A stretch of 64,000 nucleotides of DNA from Carya illinoinensis (lineage: Eukaryota > Streptophyta > Magnoliopsida > Fagales > Juglandaceae). Made by a program: the position numbers and the translations under genes. The DNA lies in NCBI RefSeq assembly GCF_018687715.1, contig NC_056760.1, positions 25,265,001-25,329,000 on the forward strand, in the 5' to 3' direction. The first letter of the stretch is position 1, and each line of letters starts with the position of its first letter. The notes under the pieces were generated by a model that had not been told where the DNA came from, ran no database searches, and saw only the letters and a list, made by a program, of their open reading frames with translations. This document shows, piece by piece, positions 11,031-23,462 of the stretch.

Positions 11031-13443
11031 TTTACTTCTATGGTATTAACCAACATGATCAAATTATGAAAGTCACTTTATTTCTCGGGTATTGATCTAT
11101 TTTTGTAGTTGGTGGATTTGGATATTTTCTACATTTACAAGAAACCACAAAACGTAAGTGTTTGCTGGGTATCACAAAACGTGGTTATATATTTATTTTG
11201 TTATGTTTTCTATATGTGAAAATTTTGTGCATGACTTTGGATGTATTTTTTTTTTTGAATTTTTGCATTTTGGATATATAGTCATTTGTGCTTGAATAAA
11301 CGATATCTTTCACATGGGTGCTTGTTATGTTTTTTGAATTTACAAGTGTTGGAATTGATATTTGGATCTTATGCTGGGTTTGCCCACGCTTCTAATTGGG
11401 GATTGCCATTAGAAACATCATATGTTTGATAAAATGGTAGTCTTTATATAAATAAAACAAATCATTTGAGATTAAGTAGACAGCTATGCTTGTAAATTGA
11501 TATATAAGGATATTAGCAGACAATGTAGATCTAATATGTTCCCTTTACCAACTAAGCATAGCAAGAAAGGGGTGAGGACTTCAGAATAAATGATGCTGTC
11601 AACATATTTTGAATTGATGGTGCTTGCATGTGATAAATTGGCATTAGAATTTCCAATTTACATATTGTCAGGGATGAAAGATGGAAGTGGCTTAATAATT
11701 CCTCTTCCGCTTGTTATTGCCCATATTTAAAGAATGATGGTCCATATTCAAATTATGAATTAGTACAAAAGCGGTATAGGTATTGATCATTAATATATCA
11801 TATCTAACATAGTTGACATCTATGAATTTGTGATATGCATGACTTAATACAGATGGATTGCCTGTAACATCATCCATGGTGATTGGTACAGCCTAAAGGA
11901 TTTCAGTATTAAAAATACATCAACGTGCAGAAGTTGAACGTCTAATTGGCATACCTGAACTCACTTCATGAAATAGGATATATATAGGTTGGTACTGTAT
12001 TATACTGAATTGTCTTCATCGATATCTATATTCAAGTCATGTAACTGGCATGGATTTAACTTTGTCACATAGAATGGGGTGAAATGCATACATGGATAAT
12101 AATATATAAACTATTTTTTGCTTGTGAATGGCTTAGGCAATATTTGATTTTGCTCTTTTCTCTTTTAAAGATCTGCTTGACTATAATTGATTTATTAGGT
12201 TTGAAGTAATGATAGTACTCAAACACTCCCAGAGACTTGGTGTTGCTGCATCTATTAGCAATCATTTCTAGATTTTTTTTTTTTAAAATATAATTCATTA
12301 AGAAACCAAGGGAAATTGGTTGAAAACTTGAAGAATCTGAGAGAGAAAAGAACTTGCTACTATTTGTTACAATTTTTGTTGCTGTTTGTTTCAATTTTTT
12401 GTACTATCCATTTTGGTTTTCATGTTTACATGATCCTTCTCTTAGTATTGAATTTTAATTTTAATGTAGAAGTATGTTCTGCCTCTTTAATTACTAGAAA
12501 ATGAGGAATTGGTGGGGGTCCTAGCAAGGTTGAGGTCGGACTACGAACAAGAAGAAGGAGGGATGATGGAGAGAATTTGCTCCAAGAAGTCGTCATGGGA
12601 GGTGGGGTCAAAGTGGGAGTTTTGGACCTGTGGTGAATCTTAGAGCTTTGGATCTATGACTATTGTTATTGGTCTTGATCGAATAGATATGTTTTGAATT
12701 ATGAGTGTAAAATTTGTTGAAGAGGTACCATGTTGTTGGATCATAATGACCCCCATGTCATAAGATTATTGTTTTAATTTAAAGTACATAAATTTTTATT
12801 AAACTTAAAGTGCTAGTTGGACTTTTTTATTGGTTACTCTTTGAGATTGATTTTTCCTCCCTGAATGAAATTCTATATCACATGTAGAGAATTACACTCT
12901 GTATGCTATATGGTGAACACAAGTATTTTGTCAAAAAAATTTCACCAAATTAGGCAAACTTGCCTTGCACATTACTTCTAACCTAGTGTGTGTATATATA
13001 TATATTGTATAGATGCATTTTTCTTACCAATGCTAATGATCTACTTTAGTAATATTCGGATTAATGCTTTATGTCTTATATTTGTCATCCTTTAATCAAT
13101 TCACCCATTTCTAGCGGTTGGCTTGTCACCTCCGTCTCATCTTTGCCTTCCATAGTTGGACATCGCCTATTCGGACTGTTGCTTCTACAAGGTGGGTGTC
13201 CTCTCTCAAGTCATTTTTTCGGTTTTTCTCATCCTGCAAGCATCTGCTCAAGCTCTCTAGTGCCCACTAGCATTATTTTCTTCATGGTCGTGCAGTCCTC
13301 TGTCCAGTGTGTGTTCGTTTGGTGATATTTGCAATAGCATTTGCTGATTATGGGCTGGCGGTGCTCTCTACCCGACTCTTTCTTCTCTTGTACGTTCAGA
13401 TTGTTATGGATAAGTTGGGTGTTACATACCTATTGCCGCTCAC

Positions 13444-14421
13444 GCCTTTTGTCTTGGTGGTTCAGTGTGGCTTTCCTATTCCCATAATTAATTTTATGCT
13501 CTGCTTTTGACTCCCCCTTTCTTGGTTCTACAAGAGACTGTAATGTATTTTTGGAGTTGACAAAGTCATCAGCCTTATCCATAAACTCCCTCAGGGTAGA
13601 TGGGGTTTTTCTCGCCAATTAAGTCATGAATGGGTTGCGTGGTCAGATTCCCCCTAGTAGGGTAGCCAGGGTAATAATCTTCTCATCTTGATCATCTGTC
13701 TTCAACCTTTCTTTATTAAAATGGGTGAGGTGTGTCTTCAATCTCTCTTATTCTCTTTGTTTAATGGTTAGGAGGTACGCTACTTGGCACCTTCGCCTCC
13801 TACTAGGCATAAATTATATTAGGAATTGTCAGGCTAGCTCTTCAAAGCTATCGATCGACCCCGACCAAAGTGTTACAAACCATCCTCTCGCCATTCCCTT
13901 AGGGTCAGGAGAAAAGCTCAATAGGCAATTTCTCTCGGGAAGACATAAAGTGTGATGTGTGCTTTAAAATTCTCCAAGTGATCTACTGGATCTCTAGACC
14001 CATCATACATCTCTATTTGTGTCACTTTGAACTTTAGCTGGAGTGGCAAACCATTGCCTCTGCGCAATAGGGCAAATCTGTATGGCTCAGCAACTACTCC
14101 ATTAAGGAAGATCCCCCCCCATCTTTTCGCCATCTACTCGTACTTGTGGACAAGACTACATAGCTTGTCACGTAGTTTTTTCTTTTCCATCTTTTCCACG
14201 TTCGTCCCACCATTGCTATGTGCTTCTCCTTCCCCTTGTTCGCTATGGCTTAGCATGGTAGCACCATTGAGTTTTGCATTACGGTGCATCAATTCCTCAT
14301 TCTCTTTCCTTAACTTTTCCATGGTGTCCAACATCGTCTTCTTTTCTTCCGTAGCAGCCAATTGTGTCTCCACGTCTATTGGCTTAGTGTTAGGGTCGCG
14401 GGTTGCTTGAGAATGCATCAC
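13444..14421 (-). pseudogene. Broken Ty3-type gag, unit 2
   Basis: From ATG 14421 the frame encodes MMHSQATRDPNTKPIDVETQ and the same charged coiled-coil region as at 2-271. It meets a TAG at 14136-14134 and continues MAKRWGGIFLNGV to YDGSRDPVDHLENFKAH and FPREIAY. After a frame change come gag-like remnants (ARGWFVTLWSGSIDSFEELA, MPSRRRR, RKTPSTLREFMDKADDFVNS) broken by several stops, down to about 13444. The order matches plant Ty3 gag with the conserved YDGSRDPVDHL block. The rest of the element and its 3' LTR are absent: the sequence joins directly to the tandem tail copy. Confidence 0.75.
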
Positions 14422-14500
14422 TGTCGGAATGAGGAAACCACGTTGAGGTACAACAAGAGATTGAAATCACAAATCACCTCAATCCCACAGACAACACCAT

Positions 14501-14928
14501 TGTAAATGATGTGTCCCACCACTAGCTGTGACCGTCTACCTGCAACCAATAACTTTGGTTGGACTATGTGCCTGAGACACCTTTGATGCCTAAGTTAGCA
14601 ACAAGTGAGGTAAAATAATTTACGAATATTCAATCAGATGTGTTGGGTGATTACCTGCTATCTCCATATATAGGCATGGAGAATATTGGGTGTGTACTAT
14701 TATTTGATCAACTTCGCATAATACTTAGCCACAATAAGGCTTATCCCTAATATGACGGAATTATCTATGGTCACCATTCTATCTGAATCCAAAAGCAAGG
14801 GTCTATTTGCCCTAATAAATAGGACAACTAGAGTCCACGATTCACAACTCTTTTGAACAGCTATCCTTTTCGAAAGATGGGCCTTGGGCCCCTAGCTTGG
14901 GCCAGATCAATATTGACTCCTCTATACA
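14501..14928 (-). repeat. Putative 5' LTR of the gag element, unit 2
   Basis: Counterpart of 354-778, with TG/CA-type ends and a primer-site-like stretch (TGGTGTTGTCTGTGGGA on the minus strand at about 14499-14483) between it and the gag start. No second LTR is found, so the assignment rests on position. Confidence 0.45.
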
Positions 14929-16363
14929 CATTTGGTAAGGAAAAAATATATATATAGTGTGTGATATAGGAATGGTGAGCATATATTTTCTATTACAAAA
15001 GTGAGTGTTACGGTGTCATGATTTCATGTGCTTCGTTTGCATTACCATTAGCTTTATTAATTTATTCAAGCAAACATTCCTCTAATTAAAAAGTAGAAGA
15101 ACTACCGGGTGGAAAGTTTAGGCAAAGTATTTTTAAATTTTCTTTCACGTGATCACTTTGATTTAAGCACATAAATAAATATTTTAATATTGGTGCATTC
15201 CAAATATACTATTTTGGGATTAACTATACATGTATATGTAAATATATATATATATCATATATATATATATTTGTGTGTGTATCTGTCTATATATATATGG
15301 AAGAATTGACTAACCAAAATTAGAATGAAGCAAAATAAAGATATATATTGTATCAGGTACTACAGCAAAATAGAAAATTTTGAACATTCTAGTTAGAATG
15401 GAACGGAATTCAAAACTAAGACAATGACTCTTCATTACTAGAATAACATACAAAATTAAAAAAATAAATTTGATTTGGTTGCATAATTTTTTACCGAATA
15501 GAAGATCATCCTAAAATTATTTTCCAATGAAAATTGAAAGTCTCATGAGTGATATAACATTGAAGTTGACTAATTTAGAGCTATCTTACATCTTTATACA
15601 CTCTCATCCTCCAATATCTACCTACACTACCATTCTTTCAAATATGAATAAACTTGTACTCCAAATAAATTACTTTAGCTTATAAATAATTAAGCTATAA
15701 AGTATTTATCAATTATAGGAACAACAATAATTTAAAGCTGTTGATTAGTTTTGAAAGCAGTGTGAAGGCTGTATGTTTTAAAAGTATTTGTCCATACATG
15801 AATTATGAGAACGGAGGACACTAATTCATTAATTAAGTAATAGGACCTAGAGTACTTAATATATTATGAGAAATGTTATGCACTATACCATCATTTTATT
15901 TGCGTCCTATTATGTATAATGTGACGTATTTATCATCATTTAATGATAAAGATATATATAATAAATGATCATTTAATAATAGTAAATGTATCATATCTTA
16001 GTAGGATGCGAATAGAATAATAGTATGGTATATAGAATTTTCTTTATATTATATATTAAAGTTCCTCAAGAGCACAGAAAAGAAATACAGAGTAATTACA
16101 TACATTCATTCATCCATCAAAATCTATGGTTGTCACAGAAACTCTTGTACTGCCGATGTTGTTGTCTGGGCACTTAAGCATATATACAATTGTGTTGGAT
16201 TCATGTGTTTAACGAGGAATAGATTCGAATTTAATTATTCATATTTTCATATTAGAGGGGTTGTACAACTTGGAGATAACTATTCTTTTAGGATAGGAGA
16301 AACCTTTTTTTTTTTTTTGTTTCTTTTAGTGTATTATTTAAATAAGTAATGGAGGTAAACTAA
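14929..16363. other. Non-coding flank in unit 2, with one MITE
   Basis: AT-rich sequence matching 779-2571 and 5294-5494, with no gene recognised. TA microsatellite-like runs lie near 15240-15290. CTTGTACT at 16144-16151 is the empty site of the 2.7 kb hAT-like element of unit 1. Confidence 0.5.
15868..16044. mobile_element. MITE of 177 bp with 8-bp target duplication
   Basis: TATATTAT at 15860-15867 and 16045-16052 flanks the element. Imperfect inverted ends of about 40 bp run from GAGAAATG and the inverse of ATTTTCTT inwards to GCGTCCTA (left) and its inverse TAGGATGC (right). Unit 1 has a single TATATTAT at 2464-2471. The 8-bp TSD suggests a hAT-type MITE. There is no coding capacity. Confidence 0.7.
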
Positions 16364-17379
16364 GGGCTTGTTTTGATATTAAGATGATATGAGATGAATT
16401 AAGATGGTTTATAAATATTGGTTGTGTGTTTGGATTATGAAGTAAAATCATATAGTTTTAACTTTTTGAAAATTTGATAGATGGGAGTCCCACCACTTAT
16501 AATTTTGTTTTATAAATGAACTTTTACATTGTGCACGTATCATGTGCACCCATTGTGCATGCAGCACCTGCACCACCCACTACATGCACAGTGGAATGCG
16601 GGTGCACATAACACCGTGAGCCCGGTTATCATGGACTATTGATGCCTTCTGTCATAATGGGAAGGGTCACTGACCCATGAAGGTATTGCTCGTCGTGGCC
16701 CCGAGCCAAGATGGCCACAACATATAATACATCTGTGAGGGGAAGGGAAGGTAGCAGGTGCACATTGCCCTGCACCCAAAAGGGCCCGCCTTGTGGCATC
16801 TGTGGGTGGGTAGGGCCACCACCAGCCAACACCAGGATGATCGGCGTTTTCTGTCATCGGTGAGGTGTTCGTCAACCGCCCAAGCCACATATCACCTCCA
16901 GCTTCCCATGGCGTGCTAAGGCTACCAGTAGCCACAATTGGACATGCCAACATTTTCTATTGCCAACATGTTGGTCCTTGACAACAGAAAGTGCCGGTGG
17001 GACCTTCCTCGCTAGTCAAACAATAGAGGACTCCGGATCTCGCCACGAGCTTCTTGCCCAAGGATAAAGGGTCTCACCAACCTCCCTCAGCCACGAGCTT
17101 TTCACCCATGAAGTGGTCGAGGCACTCCTCAGCCTTGGAAGGTCCTCGACACACCATCTTGCCACCCTCCCTCCTTCACAACATTCTTACTTGCCCACCA
17201 CGGCCATTTTCTCACCTCACCACAATAGGCAAGCTTCTTGCCCAATGGACTCCATCACCGCGAGATCCTCCATTTGTCATTAGTGAAGTGAGATGATTTT
17301 CAATCTCATAAAGTAAAACAAACCATTTGTATAGGAGAGTATCTCTCTGTACGAAGTGATTCTGGAACCAAACTGCTCC
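16364..17379. mobile_element. Harbinger-like element with GC-rich core, unit 2 copy
   Basis: Flanked by TAA (16361-16363 and 17380-17382). Orthologous in position to 5495-6558, with the same end sequences and the same GC-rich core (about 16600-17270). The core is open in several frames of both strands here too, up to 105 residues on the minus strand, but the two copies do not preserve one frame clearly. I infer a captured or low-complexity GC-rich segment rather than a gene. Confidence 0.55.
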
Positions 17380-17411
17380 TAAATTAGTTCATTTATAATT
17401 TATTTGTGTAA

Positions 17412-17995
17412 GAGCATCCTTATTGGCTTGGCCAAATGAGATGCTTGGTTAAATTTTACATAATCTGACTAAAAAACCTTTCACATTGGATTAGGCAAAT
17501 CTAAAATAATTTGAACTTTTGTTATAGTGGTTAGTTAAAGATAGAAGACTACTATTTATTCATCAAATATTAAAATATTAATTTCTCATTCCAAACAAAG
17601 AAATTAAATTAATTAGAATATAATTATTATTAACATTTAATAATATTTTTTAATATTAATTGAATATAATATAATTATTATTAACATTTAACAATACCTT
17701 TTTTAATATTAATTAATTAAAATATAATTACTATTAACATTTAATAATAATTTTTTGTAATATTAATTTAATATAATATAATTATTATTATTATTAACAT
17801 TTAATTGGTAGAATTACAAAATGTGATAAAAAAAATTAAATAAAAAATTATTAATTTAATAATATTTTATTATTATATAGAGAATTAATGGCTAATCCAA
17901 TGTGGAGATTGAATTTAAATAGAATAGACAAATGTAAAGAAGTATTGATATTAGCCAAATTTGAAAATGAATTGGCTAAGCCAATGAGGATGTTC
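17412..17995. mobile_element. Tourist/Harbinger-type MITE, 584 bp
   Basis: The inverted ends are GAGCATCCTTATTGGCTTGG (left) and GAACATCCTCATTGGCTTAG (right, inverted). They are flanked by TAA at 17409-17411 and 17996-17998. Unit 1 has the single site TAAGGAGCTC at 6588. The interior is almost pure AT with repeated AATATAATTATTATTAACAT blocks. Confidence 0.8.
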
Positions 17996-18241
17996 TAAGG
18001 AGCTCAAATTTGTTCACGACCTATTTAATTTTGATAAATAAATTAATATTTTTATGAAATCTTATAACTTTATCTATATTTTTTTTAGTTTTATTTTAGT
18101 TCATTTTCAAACAACCAATAAAATTATGACACTCCATTAAAACTAAATGTTAATATTACGAAACTATCCTCCATCTCATGCAATTTAAATTTTTTAAAAG
18201 AGGGCATAACATTAATAAGTGTGGCTGCCATATGGGCTTGT

Positions 18242-19467
18242 TACGGGTATAAATTGGTCCGTTCCAATTTGAGGCAGTGATATTGGATGGTCCATCATTT
18301 TCCTCGAACTAGACCAAACCAAACATCCATAGGGATTGAACAGGTAGTTATCGATTTGGTCCGATCTGGTTTAATTATTTTTTTTATTTTTTTCAAATAA
18401 ATCAATAAAATAATTTATTTAAATTACTAAATTAAAATTAAGTGAATTATTAATATAGATTATGTAACTAACTCATTAAAAAAATATTTTATATGGTCAA
18501 TGATAATAAATTATAAACTTATATAATTCTTATATATAAATAATATATTAAATTATTCAAAATATTTTTAACATATATATAGGAGTTCAGTCTAGTTCGA
18601 TCCAAAATTTTATAGATCTCATGATCCGATTGAATATTTTCTCCATAATTTTTGAGACCGAGACCAATTGGTCTAGAGTTCGGTCTGGTTCAATCCGAAT
18701 GGGTTGATCTGGTTGGTTTTCTTGATCTAGACCGACCGGCTTACATAGGGGTGTAAAAAAGATCAGTGAACTGGTAAACCGAACCAGACCGGACCGAATC
18801 AGTGGGTTTGGTCAGGTACCGAGTTTGATGCAGTTCGGTATCGGTTTTATTTTTCTTAAAACTAGTCGAAATTGGTTTTGTTTCAATTTTTCTTTTTCTA
18901 AATACGAACTGGATTGGTTCATATATATATATATTAATTTTTTATTTGTATATAATTTATATATATAAAATTTATAATTATATATAAAATAGTTTTATTT
19001 TATATGATAAATTACTAATTAATATAATATTAAATTTAAAAATGTTATATCACTATAATTTATTGTATTAATAATTATACTAATATTATATAGTTCATAT
19101 TAATAGTTATATACTATTAGTTATTATAATATACTAAATATAGTATATTATATAATATATAATATAATATTAAAACTGAAAAATCGGACTAGAAATTGAT
19201 AAAATAGGAAGAGAAATTATTCTTAGCAGCCACTATTCACTATTACACACTACACATCCTATAAAAAATATCTATATATCTTATGAAAAGTACCCCTACA
19301 CCTTATGAAAAAGCTAAAAGTGTGTGATGTGAAATTGAATAGTGAATTATGCATATCAATTTTCAAATAAGAATAAAGATTTAAGAAGATAACCGGCATG
19401 TAATCGATTTTGAAAAATATAAAATTAATACAAACCAAGTTTTCAAAACCAAACCGTCACACCACTA
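18242..19467. mobile_element. hAT-like block, probably two adjacent or nested non-autonomous elements
   Basis: The left end is TACGGGTATAAATTGG. A second hAT-like terminus TAGGGGTGTAAA starts at 18746, and the right end at 19467 reads, inverted, TAGTGGTGTGACGG. GGGCTTGT (18234-18241) and GGGTTGTA (19468-19475) flank the block imperfectly. In unit 1 the two flanks are joined near 6819-6826. Subterminal stretches are rich in GGTCCG/CCGAACC motifs. There is no coding capacity. The internal boundary at 18745/18746 is uncertain. Confidence 0.55.
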
Positions 19468-19516
19468 GGGTTGTAGAATAGCCTTTGAAAACTTTATGCG
19501 TAGAAGTATTCGTCTT

Positions 19517-19575
19517 CAGAAGCGCTGCTAAGCGATCCATCCGCTTTTCTTTAAAAAACAGCCCTCCACTTAGAA
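19517..19575 (+). repeat. Left terminal inverted repeat of the MULE
   Basis: Starts CAGAAGCGCTGCTAAGCGAT and includes TTTAAAAAACAGCCCTCC. It is matched by the inverted right end with roughly 60% identity, no gaps, strongest at GATCCATC and AAAAAACA. Confidence 0.7.
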
Positions 19576-19884
19576 GCTGCCACCTCAGCTTTTTGCACTA
19601 AACCGTCCTACACTCGTGCGCATGGGATTACATCCTTCAGATAGCTTTGTTTCAATTTCAGACCGAAGTTGCCTCGCACTCAAGCAGTGCATTTCGGCCC
19701 CAGAGACCTCTTCGCATCCAGACCACTCCTCGTACTACCGAAACCACCGTCGACCAGTTCACCGCCGACCAGTTGACCAGTTCACCACCACCGCCGACCA
19801 GTTCCTCCTTCATCGATTTCTCCCAATTTCAGTCCACCGCTGCTGGCCGATTGCCCACCGCGAATCATCACCCCACGATTGTTC

Positions 19885-22800
19885 ATGGCTGATTCCAATG
19901 ACGTTGGTGTTTCTCAAGTAGTTCCACCGCTGCAATTGGTCCATTGGCCACCACAAATTCCAATTTTTTTCATCTTTGTATTTATGAAATAGGATTAAAT
20001 CGGATGTATTAAATGGATTATTGTCTGCTTGGAAGAAATAGAGCATGTAAATTATTGATTTGTTGCCAATAATAAGTGGAGCCCATAATATTTTTATGTT
20101 TACAAGATGGTATTTCACATGGAGGCTTGTTTTTGTTTTTAGTTCTTGATGTAGAAATTGGGCAAAAATAATAATATGATTTGTTGCCGGCCCCAGACTT
20201 GTTTCACGGTTTCATTATAATACATTTATGTAATTGGGAAAAAACAATATTATGATTTTAAATCTGATTGAGTAGCTCTATAGTTCTCATGAGCGTGGAG
20301 ATGTCACCATCATTTGTTGAATATCAGCCTTTATCTCTTACTTGCATTGATATGAAATGAGCAAATTTATTTTTTGGGAGCTGTTAGAGATAGTTCTGCT
20401 TTTATATCATGATCATCTTATTATGTTTGTTGGCAATGCGTTTGAACTTTGATCTCACCCACAAAAAGTATATCCCATCGTATATTCGGGTATTCAAACT
20501 CGAGCTAGCCAAAGCTTGATCACAAACCCAATTTATATAGCATTTTTTTCTTGATCCCTATATATATAATATAGCCTGGCGACCAGTTCCTATCTGTTTG
20601 TTATGTTCTTGTTCTCTCCTCTCTCTCCCTTTCCATAAAACCTCTGATCTCCTTCCCCCTAGCTAGCAAAATATTTATGATCCTTATGGTTAAAACTTAA
20701 AAGAGAGAGCATATCTCCTGAGTATAATTGACGATAATAATAAAGGAACTTCTATTATTAAATTATGGAAAAAATTGATTAGTTTCTTTGAATTAATGAA
20801 CCTAAGTTCTTCTAAATTAAATTATAGTTTTATGGAATTAAATGGCACATTTGTTGTTCACGAAAATAGACTACTTTTTCAACTTGAAGTTTGTTGTATA
20901 AACTCATTTGTAATGATTATAATGAGTTCTAATTGAGTGTGTGGTTTTGTATTGAAGAAACCAATTTTGAATCTTGATAGTGATGAACTTGAGACTGAAA
21001 GTGTGGACATTCAATGTGATGTGAATATTGAAGATTATGTTAATATTGACGATGGAGTGAATGTGCAGCCCTCTTCATGTAGTAGTCCGTTAGAGCCATT
21101 CATTGGTATGGTATTTGAGGAGGTGGAAGACGCTCAAGCATATTACAAGGCATATGCAAGGCGTAAAGGATTTGCAATCCGGACGAATCATACTCGATTA
21201 TCGAGAGATGATAAAACTCTTTGTGCAGTAGACTACGTTTGCACAAGGGAAGGATTTCGGTGGGTTAGTCGGAATGTTTCAGATCGAATACTCCCTGAAC
21301 CTACTAAGACAAAAATTGGATGTAAAGCAATAATGGGAATAAAGAAAGATGGAGAAAAGTGGATAGTCAACAAGTTTGTGGTTGGACATAACCATATTTT
21401 ACTTACACCAAGAAGCACTAGTTTCCTTCGGGGACATAGGGGAGTTACTAAAGTTCAGAAAAAACTTATTATGACTTTGAATAAGTCCGGTGTACCAACA
21501 AGGAAGATAATGTCAGTGTTGAGTCAAGACTCAGATGGTGAGTTTAATGTCAGTTGTATTGGCAAGGATGTAGAAAATTACATGGGAAGCAAAAGAAGGA
21601 AAATATTTGAGGAGCCCCATGCACAAAGGTTGTATTCCTACTTTCTTGATCGACAACTTAAAGAACCTGGGTTTGTATTCTCCGTGTAAGTTGACAATGA
21701 TGGGTGTATGGGAAGTTGTTTTTGGGCTGATGCGCGATCAAGAACTGCATACCAATATTCTGGGTATGTCGTTACATTTGATGCCACTTACCTGATGAAT
21801 ATTTATAAGATGTCGTTTGTGCCATTCTCTGGAGTTAATCATCATCATCAGACTATAATGTTCGGTTGGGCTTTGTTAGTTAATGAAATGGCAGAATCAT
21901 ATACATGGTTATTGAGAACATGGCAAGAGGCAATGCTTGGGTGTGCTCCTGCAACAATAATTACCGACGATGACAAGGCGATGGCTAAGGCAATTATTGA
22001 GGTACTCCTAAGCACAACTCATAGGTTATGCTTGTGGCACATCTTACAAAAGTTTCCTGAACATTTGGCCCATGTATACAACAAATTTCCAGAATTTCAA
22101 AAAGATTTTCGTCATTGCATCTACGAAACAATTACTACTGATGAGTTCGAGCAAGAATGGGCTTTGATTGTGGTGAAGTATGAGTTAGGAGAGAATACTT
22201 GACTGCAAAATCTTTACAGTCGACGGGATAAATGGGTACCGGCATACTTGCGTTCAACATTTTGTGCTGGTATATCAACAACTCAGAGGAGTGAAAGCAT
22301 GAACAAATTTTTTAAAGATTATGTTCGTTCAAGCACAATGGTTAGTGACTTTGTGCATCAGTACGAAAAAGCTATAGATGCACGTTATTTTAAAGAGAGA
22401 GAAAATAATGTGCGGACAAAATCTACAAGGGCAATAACGAAGACACCTTTTAAAATTGAAGAAGAGGCAGCTGAGGTTTATACAAGAAAGTCGTTCATGA
22501 TCTTTCAAGATGAGCTATTCAATAGTTTACGATACCAAGCAAAAAAATTGACAGTGATTGGTGAGGCCAAGACATATGGAGTGACAGCTCATGGTAAAGA
22601 AACACCTTTTTACTGAGTAACATTGGAGGGTGATGAAGTACATGCCACATGTACATGCCATATGTGGGAGTTTATGGAGATTCTTTGTAGGTATATCTTG
22701 TGTGTTTTTGGCAAGAAGGCGAAGTTAAATGGATTGCCACAGCATTATGTTCAGGACAGATGGACTATTAATGCTAAGGCACGAATCATTCTTGACATAC

Positions 22801-23194
22801 CATGTTTTGATGACCAATTGAGCCAACTACAAGATGATCCTACGATGAGAAAAAACAAGTCAATGTTACAACTCTATGACATTGTCGAACTTGCATCACA
22901 ATAACAGAAAAACACAAGCACTTCACACTTGCATTGGAGAAGGTTCACAAAGAGTTGCTTGCAATGGAAGAGGATGTTGAATATTCACAAGCGGTGCCCA
23001 CCAATGATGATCAAATTGGAAGAAGTCAAGTTTTATCGAACTTTTCACAAACGGTGCAAGATCCTCCACGAGTGCCTACGAAAGGGCGTCCCAAATCCCT
23101 AAGGTCGAAGAACCCAAAAGAAACACAAATAACAAAGAAAAGACGTTGCAACATTTGCAAGAATGAAGGACATGCTAAAAACAATTGTCCTTAA
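19885..23194 (+). pseudogene. MULE transposase of FAR1/FHY3 type, broken
   Basis: A likely first exon, ATG 19885 to 19917 (MADSNDVGVSQ), ends at a GTAGTT donor. The acceptor AG at 20956-20957 continues in frame with KPILNLDSDELETESVDI, giving an intron of 1040 bp. Then come the FAR1 DNA-binding (WRKY-GCM1-like) domain (MVFEEVEDAQAYYKAYARRK to GHNH), the MULE transposase core (FWADARSRTAYQ, DATYLMN, TDDDKAMAKAI, RLCLWHI), a SWIM-type zinc finger (ATCTCHMWEFMEILCRYIL) and a C-terminal zinc knuckle CNICKNEGHAKNNC. Four lesions are visible: TAA at 21687, TGA at 22200, TGA at 22614 and a frameshift just after 22901. The frame otherwise holds for about 740 codons, so decay is recent. This family gave rise to the domesticated light-signalling factors FHY3/FAR1. 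Its flanking TIRs mark this copy as the transposon form. Confidence 0.85.
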
Positions 23195-23462
23195 GTGAGG
23201 TGAACATCTATTTTGCTAATTATTTGTATTTTATCAATTTTTAAAATAAAGAAGCTAAACAAGTTTGTTGTTATTTATGTAGGGATTTGGGGCCAACAAT
23301 TGACAACATGTCTCAAGACTGTCAGGTCATGCCACAACTTAACCAAGGCAGATAGGTGTACTCCATGGCAGATGAAGAAAGCTAGATGAAGAAAACTATT
23401 GGAACCATCTTATTATGTTTGTAATAATATTTTGTTAGTTTATATTGCAGAACTTGTGTTAG

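Larger units (their letters stand above)
9379..12986 (+). mobile_element. Non-autonomous Helitron, 3.6 kb, with captured gene pieces
   Basis: The 5' end is TCTATTCTATTATATAAGTG and the 3' end is CTAG (12983-12986). The element lies between host A (9378) and T (12987), with no target duplication, as Helitrons do. A short palindrome AGGCAA-AC-TTGCCT (12952-12965) lies 17 bases before CTAG. The unoccupied A/T site is seen at 8285/8286 in unit 1. No Rep/helicase is visible, so it is non-autonomous. It carries two pieces of an ORMDL gene in genomic order with an intron-type splice junction. The hairpin is shorter and slightly further from the end than usual, so terminus choice is strong but not absolute. 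Confidence 0.75.
8961..13443. repeat. Tandem copy of the unit 1 tail, split by a Helitron
   Basis: Positions 8971-9378 match 7685-8285, and 12987-13443 match 8286-8960. Removing the Helitron restores a collinear 0.9 kb copy. Part of the first half is deleted relative to unit 1, for example sequence after TCTGCA near 9042. The copy carries G-boxes (9097-9102 and a CACGTG at 8983-8988) but not the small ORF. The right end at CAC 13443 is the same breakpoint motif, CCTATTGCYGCTCAC, that ends unit 1. Confidence 0.75.

Noticed and set aside
12065..12394. 109-codon minus-strand frame in the Helitron
   Set aside because: AT-rich, asparagine/lysine/serine-heavy composition typical of chance frames, with no domain.
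20937..23194. Interpretation as a domesticated FHY3/FAR1 host gene
   Set aside because: It lies between matching inverted repeats with a 9-bp duplication, has an empty site in the other unit, and carries three stops and a frameshift. It is a transposase pseudogene, not a host transcription factor.
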